From an uncultured bacterium (GTDB lineage Bacteria; Bacillota; Clostridia; Oscillospirales; Ruminococcaceae), in contig CAJMLQ010000002.1 in NCBI GenBank assembly GCA_905214265.1, positions 1-64,000 on the forward strand: a DNA stretch of 64,000 bases, read 5' to 3'. The notes below the pieces were generated by a model. That model was not told the DNA's origin and did not search any database. It was given only the letters and a program-made list of their open reading frames with translations. The number at the start of each line of letters is the position of its first letter. Within the stretch, counting starts at the first letter, position 1. Below are positions 51,301 to 58,990 of the stretch, piece by piece. Made by a program: the position numbers and the translations under genes.

Positions 51301-52647
51301 TTAACTCCAGATGCGGTCGTTTGAGAATTCCCTGTCCCATTGGAAGGTCGATTCCCACATGCCGGGAATGTCCGGGTTAATGTGCTGGGCGATGAGTTCC
51401 TCGTTGAGGCCGTCGAAGCCCAGCCCCGGCTTTTCCGGAACCGTGATGAAACCGTCCCGGATCAGGGGGTCGGGCAGCCCGGTGACGAGATCTTTCCACC
51501 AGGGCACGTCCACCGAGTGGAATTCCAGGGCCAGGACGTTGTGCATGGCTGCCGCCGCGTGGACCGCCGCCATGCAGGCCACTGGGCTCTCCGCCATGTG
51601 AACCGCCACCGCTACCCCGTTCTCGTCGGCGATGTCGGCGATCTTTTTCAGCTCCAACGCCCCGCCGCAGGTGAGCACATCCGGATGGATCACCGAAACG
51701 CCGCCGGCTTTGATGAGAGCTTCGAAACCCTCCTTCAGGTAGATGTCCTCGCCGGTGCAGATGGGGACGGTGGTGGAATTGCGCATCCGGACATACTGAT
51801 CGGTGTACATCCAGGGGACCATATCCTCTGCCCAAGCCAGGTTGTAGGGTTCCATCCGCCGCAGGAAGCGGATGCAGTCCTCCACGCAGACATGGCCGAA
51901 GTGGTCGATGGCCAGAGGGACCTCATACCCGATGACCGACCGCACATCTTTGACGTACTGCTCCAAAATGTCCAGTCCCTTTTCCGTCAGGTGGATGCCG
52001 GTGAAGGGGTGGGCCGTGGTGACGATCTGGTAGCTTTTCTGCTGCTTGACCATATCCGCTGTGACGGAGCCTCCCTGCACATTTAAAATATGGGGCGCGT
52101 AGGCTTTCATCTCTTCCAGATACCCCAATGGGGCGTTGAGCGCGCCAGGCTCGTCCAGGAGCAGGCCGATGCCCAGATCCATTTTCAGGAAGGTGAAACC
52201 CATCTCCAGCCGCTTTTTCAGGGCGCGCCCCATGTCCAGACCGGTGTGCTTGCCGTCTACGTCGGTGTCGCAGTAGACCCGCACCCGATCCCGGAACCGC
52301 CCGCCCAGCAGCTGATAGAGGGGCACGCTATAGGCCTTGCCCGCCAGATCCCACAGGGCGATCTCCACACCGGAGACGCCGCCCCCCTGGCGGGAGTGAC
52401 CACCAAACTGCTTGATTTTTCGGAAGAGCCGGTCCACATCGCAGGGGTTTTCTCCCAGCAGCCGGCTTTTGAGCATCAGCGCATAGGTTTTGCTGGAAGC
52501 GTCCCGGATCTCGCCGTAGCCGGTAAGCCCCTGATTGGTTTCCATTTTCAGGAGCGTGCAGCGCTTGGGCGCTCCATCGATGTCCACGAAGCGCATATCG
52601 GTGATTTTCAGCTCCGATGGGCTGGAACAGCGGTTAAAATCTGCCAT
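51301..52647 (-). CDS. Enolase-superfamily sugar acid dehydratase (mandelate racemase-like)
   Basis: Enolase-superfamily enzyme, 448 aa. The visible active-site set is Lys155-x-Asp157, Asp248 and His252 (IDHFGH), Glu274 (AWAED), Glu300 (TGED), and the Asp323/His350 dyad. Asp-x-x-x-His on the third metal strand is typical of acid-sugar dehydratases such as galactonate or mannonate types rather than racemases. It would turn a sugar acid into a 2-keto-3-deoxy acid for the aldolase-like enzyme encoded next. AAGGGGATC precedes ATG 52647. It is the first gene of the operon, divergent from an AraC regulator. Confidence 0.83.
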   Translation of the reverse strand: MADFNRCSSPSELKITDMRFVDIDGAPKRCTLLKMETNQGLTGYGEIRDASSKTYALMLKSRLLGENPCDVDRLFRKIKQFGGHSRQGGGVSGVEIALWDLAGKAYSVPLYQLLGGRFRDRVRVYCDTDVDGKHTGLDMGRALKKRLEMGFTFLKMDLGIGLLLDEPGALNAPLGYLEEMKAYAPHILNVQGGSVTADMVKQQKSYQIVTTAHPFTGIHLTEKGLDILEQYVKDVRSVIGYEVPLAIDHFGHVCVEDCIRFLRRMEPYNLAWAEDMVPWMYTDQYVRMRNSTTVPICTGEDIYLKEGFEALIKAGGVSVIHPDVLTCGGALELKKIADIADENGVAVAVHMAESPVACMAAVHAAAAMHNVLALEFHSVDVPWWKDLVTGLPDPLIRDGFITVPEKPGLGFDGLNEELIAQHINPDIPGMWESTFQWDREFSNDRIWS

Positions 52648-52672
52648 AAATGATCCCCTTTTTCAAAATGGA

Positions 52673-52700
52673 TTGACTTTGCCGGCCGGCGTGTTATACT
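52673..52700 (+). promoter_or_regulatory. Promoter of the divergent AraC regulator
   Basis: TTGACT (52673-52678) and TATACT (52695-52700) are 16 bp apart, close to consensus. Confidence 0.65.
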
Positions 52701-52706
52701 GTATTT

Positions 52707-52735
52707 ATCATACTGGAAGCGGCGGGGAAAGTCAT
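52707..52735 (-). promoter_or_regulatory. Promoter of the dehydratase operon
   Basis: On the minus strand ATGACT (52730-52735) and TATGAT (52707-52712) are 17 bp apart. It abuts the plus-strand promoter, so one regulator could control both. Confidence 0.5.
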
Positions 52736-52784
52736 CACGAATCTTACCGTGCTTCCAAACTATTTTCCGATTGGAGGGATCGGC

Positions 52785-53669
52785 TTGACAGAGGTCTATC
52801 TTCCCGAGGCAGCCCGGGACAGCTATCTGCTGCATCTTTTTGAGGTGGAGCCGGCTCCCGGCCCCCGCGCCTTCCGGGAGCACCGGCACAGCTGGTTTGA
52901 GATCGTCCTGTTCAAACAGGGCTATGGAACCTACCAGACCTCCCGGACGTCCTACGATATCCTGGAAGGAGACGTCTTCGTCTTTTCCAGCAACGAGATT
53001 CACTCCATCACCGAGATCAGCGCCAGCCCCCGGATGCGGCTGATGAACCTGCACTTTGATCCCCGTTATTATCTGGACGCCCCCTACGACGGCCTGTCCC
53101 AGATGAATTTTTCCTTTTTCAGCGGCCACGGAGAGGAATTTGAAAACCGTCTTCCCCGGGAGCACCCGGCCACCATTCAGATCCGCGAACTGCTCCGGTC
53201 TATCGAGAGAGAATTTCTGAAAAAAGGTCCAGAATATGCTTGGGCGGTTCGGGCAGACCTCTCCCGTATCCTTCTTCTTCTGATCCGACAGCTTCAGTAC
53301 GGTGCCCCGCGTTTTCCGGACGGAAGCACTCAGCGCCTGGAGGCGGTCCGTGATGCGGTGGATTACATCCGCAGCCACCTGACCGAGGAACTGACCCTGG
53401 AAGATATTGCCCGGGCGGCGCGGCTGAGTCCCAATTACTTTTCCACCCTCTTTCGCCAGGTCAGCGGCCAGGCCCTCTGGGACTATGTTACAGCGCGCCG
53501 GATCGAACGGGCCATGCGGCTCCTGGAACTGGACAGCGGTCAGACCGTGCTGGATATCGCCACCCAGTGCGGTTTCAACAACACGGCGAATTTTAACAAA
53601 ATGTTCAAAAAGCACACCGGCCGTACCCCCAGCGAGTACCGAAAGCATGGTGTTAGCGCGCTGTATTAA
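52785..53669 (+). CDS. AraC-family regulator with cupin domain
   Basis: Regulator of about 294 aa. The N-terminal cupin sensing domain holds REHRHSWFEIVLFKQGYG and ILEGDVFVFSSNEIHSI, the latter like other sugar-responsive AraC proteins. The C-terminal AraC domain (about 195-290) ends in GRTPSEYRKHG. The start is uncertain: TTG 52785 has GGAGGGA 5 bp upstream, while the GTG at 52749 has no ribosome site. It is divergent from the dehydratase/aldolase operon and most likely controls it. Confidence 0.8.
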   Translation: MTEVYLPEAARDSYLLHLFEVEPAPGPRAFREHRHSWFEIVLFKQGYGTYQTSRTSYDILEGDVFVFSSNEIHSITEISASPRMRLMNLHFDPRYYLDAPYDGLSQMNFSFFSGHGEEFENRLPREHPATIQIRELLRSIEREFLKKGPEYAWAVRADLSRILLLLIRQLQYGAPRFPDGSTQRLEAVRDAVDYIRSHLTEELTLEDIARAARLSPNYFSTLFRQVSGQALWDYVTARRIERAMRLLELDSGQTVLDIATQCGFNNTANFNKMFKKHTGRTPSEYRKHGVSALY

Positions 53670-53846
53670 GAAATTCATCAGTACAGGGATTTCCATGATA
53701 ACAGTACAGGTGACCTTATTCTGCTTCGGGATGCGGAAGCATTTCCAACTTTCTGCTTCGTTTAGAAAGAATTTTACGAATTTTGTCAAGCAAAAACGCC
53801 TTTCACTGGCGGGAACGCCGGAAGAGGCAGAAGGGGAGTTTCCAGT

Positions 53847-54989
53847 ATGCGGGATTATTTTCATCTGGCGTCTCTTGCTCGCTTTCTCTTTCCGGTAGAC
53901 GGCGACTGCCTAAACAGCCGGGACGGGACCCTGCAGGAGGGCCGTCTTTGGATCGAGGCACAGGTTGCGGCGCCGATGGGGGCGAACATAGCCGTTAACG
54001 GCACGGCGGCACAGGAAACTTCGCCCGGGGTTTGGAGCATCCGCCTTCCTCTGGAGGAGGGGAGAACAGAGCTTGCCGCTGTGGATCGTGCTCACCCTGG
54101 GACAGGCGATCGGATCTCAGTTTTCCGCCTGAAGGGCGGAGAGAGGGGTTTCCGCCTGTCAGTCGATGACAACATCCTCTTTCTGGCAGACCTCACGGAG
54201 AACCAGTACCGGTATCATTCGATTTTCGAAAACCCTTATTTGGCCGTGTACCGGTCCGCCCACGAGAAAACCGGGGCCTGCGTCCATTTGAATCTTTTTT
54301 ACGAAACCGGGGACCTTTCCCTCTTTTCCAATGAACGGCCATATTTTAACCTTTCCATGATGACCAGCCGATTCCGGGAGGAGTGGAGGGCCAATGCGCA
54401 CTGGCTGCGGCTGTCCTTCCACGCCCGTTCTGAATTCCCAAATCGCCCTTATTCGACGCCCGAGGCGGAGAAGATCACCGAAGATTGCTGCTTGGTTCAG
54501 CAGGAAATCCGCCGCTTTGCAGGCGACGAAACGCTGTCGGAGGTAACGACTGTCCACTTTTGTGCCTGTCCGCTGGAAAATATTCGTGCGTTGCGGAAGC
54601 TGGGTGTCCGGGGACTGGTCGGGTTTACCGGCGACGGCGGCCAGGTTCGTTCGGGCTACCATGGCTACCATTATCCGCTTGAGGTGGTACAGCGGGTGGC
54701 GAAGCGGCACTTTTGGGTGGATACGGAGGAAAGGATTAGCTGTGCGCGAATCGATTCCATTCTGAATACCATTTCGCCGGAGGACTTGTCCGGCCAGTTG
54801 GAAAAGGCCGGAAAGGATGGGGAACAAAACGGGTTCCTGGAGTTCATGATTCATGAGCAGTATTTCTACTCCGATTATAGCCGTTATATCCCGGAATTTG
54901 GAGACATGGTTCTCACGGCCTGTCAGTTTGCCCGAGACCGGGGTTATACGGGCCGGAGCCTCAGCACCCTGTTTGAGGGACTTTTCTGA
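53847..54989 (+). CDS. Polysaccharide-deacetylase-like protein, uncharacterised
   Basis: Protein of 380 aa without a signal peptide. From about residue 110 (FRLSVDDNILFLADL) it resembles a NodB-like (beta/alpha) barrel. VHLNLFYETG, NLSMMTSRFREEW, WLRLSFHARSEFP and VTTVHFCACP look like the D-D, H-x-x-x-H and strand motifs of the deacetylase superfamily, though the exact metal set is unclear. The first ~100 residues are a separate beta-rich part. AAGGGGAG precedes the ATG. It follows the AraC gene and ends in a terminator. A carbohydrate deacylase is a fair guess only. Confidence 0.6.
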   Translation: MRDYFHLASLARFLFPVDGDCLNSRDGTLQEGRLWIEAQVAAPMGANIAVNGTAAQETSPGVWSIRLPLEEGRTELAAVDRAHPGTGDRISVFRLKGGERGFRLSVDDNILFLADLTENQYRYHSIFENPYLAVYRSAHEKTGACVHLNLFYETGDLSLFSNERPYFNLSMMTSRFREEWRANAHWLRLSFHARSEFPNRPYSTPEAEKITEDCCLVQQEIRRFAGDETLSEVTTVHFCACPLENIRALRKLGVRGLVGFTGDGGQVRSGYHGYHYPLEVVQRVAKRHFWVDTEERISCARIDSILNTISPEDLSGQLEKAGKDGEQNGFLEFMIHEQYFYSDYSRYIPEFGDMVLTACQFARDRGYTGRSLSTLFEGLF

Positions 54990-55005
54990 CTATGAAATAA
55001 TCGAT

Positions 55006-55052
55006 AAAAAGCGGTGCGCTGGAGTAAAAAATGCTCCGGCACACCGCTTTTT
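55006..55052. terminator. Terminator after the deacetylase-like gene
   Basis: AAAAAGCGGTG (55006-55016) pairs with CACCGCTTTTT (55042-55052), with CTGGAG/CTCCGG inside. The A and T runs allow both directions. Confidence 0.8.
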
Positions 55053-55063
55053 CGAAAAAGGGC

Positions 55064-55117
55064 TTGACAAGACTGTCTAATCGTGTTAGTCTAATAGTAG
55101 ACTAATAACATTAGACA
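55064..55117. promoter_or_regulatory. Promoter with nested BlaI-type dyad operator
   Basis: TTGACA (55064-55069) is the -35; the -10 lies within the dyad and is ambiguous (TAGTCT at 55087 with 17-bp spacing). The operator is two nested inverted repeats with one shared centre: TTAGTCTA/TAGACTAA (55086-55093, 55098-55105) and TGTCTAAT/ATTAGACA (55074-55081, 55110-55117). This fits autorepression by the winged-helix repressor encoded next. Confidence 0.75.
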
Positions 55118-55131
55118 ATGGAGGGATTCAG

Positions 55132-55506
55132 ATGGAACCATACAAACTAGGTGAAATGGAAGGAAGGCTGGCGGAGCTGATCTGGGCCCATGCGCCGGTC
55201 AGCACCCGGAATTTGATCGGACTGTGCGCGGAGGCCTTCGGATGGAAACGGACAACAACCTACACTATGCTCAAGCGGCTGTGCGAACGGGGTATTTTTG
55301 CCAGTCAGGACGGGATGGTGACGGCGTTGCTGGCCCGGGAGGATTTTCAGGCCGCGCAGGGGGAACAGTTTCTCAATGAGACCTTCGGCGGTTCGCTGCC
55401 GCGGTTTTTGGCGGCGTTTACCCGGCGCAGATCTTTAAGCGGGCAGGAAATCCAGGAGATCCAGAAGCTGATCGAGGACTATGACAGTGGGGAAGGGGAG
55501 AAATAA
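55132..55506 (+). CDS. BlaI/MecI/CopY-family repressor
   Basis: Winged-helix repressor, 124 aa. MEGRLAELIWAHAPVSTRNL and WKRTTTYTMLKRLCERGIF match the BlaI DNA-binding domain, followed by a C-terminal dimer helix (SGQEIQEIQKLIEDYD). It should bind the nested TCTAAT/ATTAGA dyad before its own gene and be cleaved or released by the BlaR1-type protease encoded 5 bp downstream. GGAGGG precedes the ATG. No beta-lactamase gene is nearby, so the regulated target may be only this operon or lie elsewhere. Confidence 0.87.
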   Translation: MEPYKLGEMEGRLAELIWAHAPVSTRNLIGLCAEAFGWKRTTTYTMLKRLCERGIFASQDGMVTALLAREDFQAAQGEQFLNETFGGSLPRFLAAFTRRRSLSGQEIQEIQKLIEDYDSGEGEK

Positions 55507-55511
55507 ACGGA

Positions 55512-57029
55512 ATGGAACAGGCGTTTTTGCAGGTGCTGAACATGAGCTTTACCAGTGGGGTGGTCATCCTGTTGATTTTGGCGGCGCGGCTGCTGCTCCG
55601 GCCTACTCCCCGGATTTTTTCTTACGCACTGTGGAGTGCGGCACTGTTCCGGCTACTCTGCCCGGTATCGCTGTCCAGTGCGCTCAGCCTTTTGCCGGTG
55701 AATCCACAGCCGGTGTCCCAGGAGCTTCTGCTCAGTCCGTCCCCGTCGGTCCATACCGGGTTGCCTCTTTTGGACCGGCCGGTCAACGCCGCATTGCCGG
55801 TCCCGGCACTGGGAGACAGCGCGAACCCCTTGCAGATCTGGGCCTTTGCCGGGAGCTGGATCTGGGTAGGCGGCGGCGTGCTCCTGCTGGTCTATAGCCT
55901 GCTTTCCCTGTTCCGGCTCCGCCTGAGCCTGCGGGGGGCCTGCCCAGAGGGAGAAGGCGTCTGGCTCTCGGAGAAGGCGGATACGCCCTTTGTCATCGGG
56001 GTGTTCCGACCTCGCATTTACCTTCCGGCGTCCCTGTCCGATGCAGAGCGGGAATACATCCTGCTTCATGAGCGGACTCATATCCGGCGGCTGGATCATA
56101 TTTGGCGGCTGGCGGCATTTTTGGCTCTGTGTGTCCACTGGTTCAATCCGTTGGTCTGGATCGCCTTTTTCCTTTCCGGACGGGACATGGAAATGTCCTG
56201 CGATGAAGCGGTGGTCAAAACGTTGGGGGACGGAGTCAAGAAGCCCTATTCCGCCTCGCTGCTGGCGCTGTCCTGCGGCCGCCGGGTGCCGGGCGGGACG
56301 CCCTTGGCCTTTGGGGAGGGCGAGGTGAAGGGGCGGGTGAAAAACGTGCTCCGCTACCGGAAGCCCGCCTTCTGGGTAACGCTTCTGGCAGCCCTTGCGG
56401 TGACCGCGCTGTGCATCGGACTGATACTCAACGGGAACCGGACAGGCGCCGCCTCCATCACCTTCCCGGCCTACCAGGGCGGGAAGGATCAGTACAACAG
56501 CGCCATTTATGAAATAGAGCCCTTTACCATTTCCATGGAACTTCCGGTGGGATGGTCCATTTCCCTTCCCGCTGAGAGTGACCAAATCGCTACCACGCCG
56601 TGGACCCCGGTGATCATTTGCGCCGCGGACGGCAGTCCGGTGGGGTCCGCCGGCTTCGGGATTTTTGAGGATGTGCCGGACGTACCCCAGGAGGATTATT
56701 ATAAGGTCGCATACAGTGAAATCCGGCTGGGGAGTCTGGTCAGTTGGTGCAACGATTATACACCGGTACGGGCTACTGAAACGATGGAAGCGGCGACCTG
56801 CCTGCTTTATGTGAGCAATGTATTCACGGGGAACAGAGAATATACGATACCTCCGAGAGTGGCTGTGACCGGCTATGATGGGGCTGAGGCAGAATATGTG
56901 GAATATCCGGCGGTGGTTGCCTACGACAGGGAGATGGGCGTGTACGTCGCCATGAACTTCCAGCTGGACAGTGTAACAGAGGAAGAGCTTGCCACTATTG
57001 CGGAAAGCATCCGGCTCACCCGAAAATAG
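55512..57029 (+). CDS. BlaR1/MecR1-type M56 membrane metallopeptidase
   Basis: Sensor protease, 505 aa. Membrane helices at about 14-30, 36-60, 106-133 and near 195-215 surround the zinc motif HERTH (His186, Glu187, His190), followed by DMEMSCDEAVVKTLG, the usual M56 third-ligand region. The last helix (FWVTLLAALAVTALCIGLIL) leads to an outside domain of about 185 residues. That domain is not the penicillin-binding fold of true BlaR1 and I do not recognise it, so the signal may not be a beta-lactam. It should inactivate the repressor encoded upstream. Confidence 0.82.
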   Translation: MEQAFLQVLNMSFTSGVVILLILAARLLLRPTPRIFSYALWSAALFRLLCPVSLSSALSLLPVNPQPVSQELLLSPSPSVHTGLPLLDRPVNAALPVPALGDSANPLQIWAFAGSWIWVGGGVLLLVYSLLSLFRLRLSLRGACPEGEGVWLSEKADTPFVIGVFRPRIYLPASLSDAEREYILLHERTHIRRLDHIWRLAAFLALCVHWFNPLVWIAFFLSGRDMEMSCDEAVVKTLGDGVKKPYSASLLALSCGRRVPGGTPLAFGEGEVKGRVKNVLRYRKPAFWVTLLAALAVTALCIGLILNGNRTGAASITFPAYQGGKDQYNSAIYEIEPFTISMELPVGWSISLPAESDQIATTPWTPVIICAADGSPVGSAGFGIFEDVPDVPQEDYYKVAYSEIRLGSLVSWCNDYTPVRATETMEAATCLLYVSNVFTGNREYTIPPRVAVTGYDGAEAEYVEYPAVVAYDREMGVYVAMNFQLDSVTEEELATIAESIRLTRK

Positions 57030-57060
57030 TAATTCCGGGGAGATGGAAAGGAGATTGTCG

Positions 57061-57276
57061 ATGAAAAAAATTAGTCGATGGTTTGCCTCCGCCGCGATCC
57101 TTTTGTCCCACGCGATGTGCGTTGTGGTTGCGTACAATTATGGGAAGTTGGTGCAGGGGATGGAAACGGGGTTCAGCGTGCCGCCCAGCGTTTCGCTGTT
57201 GCTGGGGATACCTTTTCTGATCGGGGTAATCCTCTGTGCGGCGCTGGCGCTGGTCTTTTGGGAAAAAGGCCGGTAA
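57061..57276 (+). CDS. Small two-helix membrane protein (71 aa)
   Basis: Short protein with hydrophobic segments at about 7-25 and 43-66 and a basic end (WEKGR). AAAGGAG lies 6 bp before ATG 57061, so the start is clear; the longer open frame overlaps the protease gene. It is third in the repressor/protease operon. Its function is unknown; it may be an accessory to the sensor. Confidence 0.6.
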   Translation: MKKISRWFASAAILLSHAMCVVVAYNYGKLVQGMETGFSVPPSVSLLLGIPFLIGVILCAALALVFWEKGR

Positions 57277-57298
57277 CAGCGGATTTTTACAGAAAAAA

Positions 57299-57339
57299 CC
57301 GGAGGGCAGGAGCAAGTTCGCTCCCGTCCTCCGGCTTTT
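57299..57339. terminator. Terminator of the BlaI/BlaR1-type operon
   Basis: CCGGAGGGCAGGAGC (57299-57313) pairs with GCTCCCGTCCTCCGG (57320-57334), with one mismatch and one wobble, then CTTTT. Six A upstream allow use by the convergent gluQ gene. Confidence 0.75.
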
Positions 57340-57355
57340 GCGGTCCGGAGAGTTG

Positions 57356-58384
57356 TCAGCATTTTCCTGCGGAAATGTGGATATCCCGGAAAATCTCCCC
57401 GCAGAGGGGGGCTCCCTGCTGCAAAAGGGCGAGGAGTTTTCCGGGGAGCAGGAGATCTTGCTTGGGGAGCCAGTTCCAGTTAAAAAGCGGGATCAACTCC
57501 CGTGGTCGGGCCGGTTCCGGCCGGTCCAGCAGCCCCGCCAACCATCCCAGCAGGCCGATGATGGGTTCCGGGCCGGAGTACCGCTGCCGCAGAGCTCCCA
57601 GGTCCAGGTCGCCGTCCCGTTTGGAGAGGCGGCGGCCGTCTTCGGCGGCGAGAAGGGGAATGTGGCCGTAGCGCGGAGGGGGAAACCCCCACAGCGACTG
57701 GAGCCAGATCTGCCGTGGGGTGGAGGAGAGCAGGTCGCTGCCCCGGACCACCTCAGTGACGCCCATCAGGGCGTCATCTAGGGCGGCAGCCAGCTGGTAG
57801 GCGAAGACTCCATCCGCCCGCCGGACGATGAAGTCGCCGCAGTCCCGGCTGAGCAGCTCCCTTTGGGGACCGTAATGAAGGTCGTCGAAGGCGATCCACT
57901 TTTCGGGGACGCGGATGCGGGCGGCGGGCCTGCGGGTTTTGGTCCGGACAGCAGCTTCTTCCGGGGTCAGGTTTCGGCAGCGTCCGGTGTAGAGAAAGCG
58001 GCCGTCGGAACGGTGAGGCGCTTCCGCGGAGTGCAGTTCCGTCCGGCTGCAGAAGCAGGGGTACAGGAGCCTCTTTTCCTGAAGCTCCTCAAAATAGTGG
58101 AGATAGATGGCGGTGCGCTCGCTCTGGAAGTAGGGACCGCTGGGGCCGCCCAGAGAGCCGCCTTCATCCCAGTCGAGACCCAGCCAACGCAGGTCGTCTT
58201 CCAGCAGTTCCGCATAGGAGCGTGGGCTGCGCTCCGGATCTAGGTCCTCGATCCGGAGGAGGACTCGGCCATTTTGGGAACGGGCGGAGAGCCAGCTGAG
58301 CAGGGTGCAGAAGGCGTTTCCAAGGTGCATCCGGCCGCTGGGGGTCGGCGCAAACCGGCCGGTGACCGGCGGAGGCATGGTCAT
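57356..58384 (-). CDS. gluQ: Glutamyl-queuosine tRNA(Asp) synthetase
   Basis: GluQRS-type enzyme, 342 aa: a glutamyl-tRNA synthetase catalytic core without the anticodon-binding domain, which attaches Glu to queuosine at position 34 of tRNA(Asp). The class I motifs are PSGRMHLGN (HIGH) and RLSKRD (KMSKS). Zinc ligands lie in CFCSRTEL and YTGRC. The start is uncertain: ATG 58384 has AAAGG about 9 bp upstream, while two earlier in-frame starts overlap that site. It is a lone housekeeping-type gene with no link to its neighbours. Confidence 0.86.
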   Translation of the reverse strand: MTMPPPVTGRFAPTPSGRMHLGNAFCTLLSWLSARSQNGRVLLRIEDLDPERSPRSYAELLEDDLRWLGLDWDEGGSLGGPSGPYFQSERTAIYLHYFEELQEKRLLYPCFCSRTELHSAEAPHRSDGRFLYTGRCRNLTPEEAAVRTKTRRPAARIRVPEKWIAFDDLHYGPQRELLSRDCGDFIVRRADGVFAYQLAAALDDALMGVTEVVRGSDLLSSTPRQIWLQSLWGFPPPRYGHIPLLAAEDGRRLSKRDGDLDLGALRQRYSGPEPIIGLLGWLAGLLDRPEPARPRELIPLFNWNWLPKQDLLLPGKLLALLQQGAPLCGEIFRDIHISAGKC

Positions 58385-58468
58385 GGGCGTCATCCTTTCC
58401 AAAAGGGGAAAATAGTCGATCGCGCCGGGGAAGATACCGGCGCGATCAGGAGAGTAGAACTCTTTTGT

Positions 58469-58966
58469 TTACAGCCGCTGGCCGCATTCTGTACAGAATG
58501 CGCTTCCTGGAGGATTCACAGTGCCGCAGGCAGGACAGGCCCCACCGCTGTCGCCGGTCTCCACGGCTGGGGGCGGCGCTGGTGCGGGAGAGGCTTGCGG
58601 GACAGTAGACTCCACGGGGGATGAAGAAGACTTTTCCGGCTGAGCAGCGGATGGAGAAACGGGCTCCAAACAGGCCTGTTTTGCCGCTTCGGCTTTGGCG
58701 GCCTTTGCTTCAGCGCGTTCCGCCTTCCGGCGGAGCCGTTTGGCGCTGGGAACGTAGCAGATCCACGCCATGAGAATTCCCGTCAGCAAAAGGACTGCCG
58801 CCGCGATCAGGCCGATGGGAGCGTAACGAGCCAGGTGTCCCCAAAAGGTGCTGCTGGTGAGGAGCCGCGTTCCGCTGCCCAGATACGCGCCATACAGAGA
58901 GGGGAGAAGCACTGCGAGCCCAACGGCGCCGAGCACAGTCCCCAGGACAAACAATTTCTTTTTCAT
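58469..58966 (-). CDS. Membrane protein with C-terminal zinc ribbon
   Basis: Protein of 165 aa. Two membrane helices (about 7-27 and 48-72), a Lys/Ala-rich coiled segment (77-98), a Pro/Ser-rich linker and a C-terminal zinc ribbon CPACG...CTECGQ (about 142-162). Zinc-ribbon membrane proteins of this kind often occur with VWA and TPR proteins in Clostridia. It follows the VWA gene by 24 bp on the same strand. Function unknown. Confidence 0.7.
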   Translation of the reverse strand: MKKKLFVLGTVLGAVGLAVLLPSLYGAYLGSGTRLLTSSTFWGHLARYAPIGLIAAAVLLLTGILMAWICYVPSAKRLRRKAERAEAKAAKAEAAKQACLEPVSPSAAQPEKSSSSPVESTVPQASPAPAPPPAVETGDSGGACPACGTVNPPGSAFCTECGQRL

Positions 58967-58990
58967 ACCGGCATCCTGCCTTTCCGTAGT

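Noticed and set aside
55132..57029. Beta-lactam resistance operon
   Set aside because: No beta-lactamase or PBP2a-like gene is present and the sensor lacks a penicillin-binding domain.
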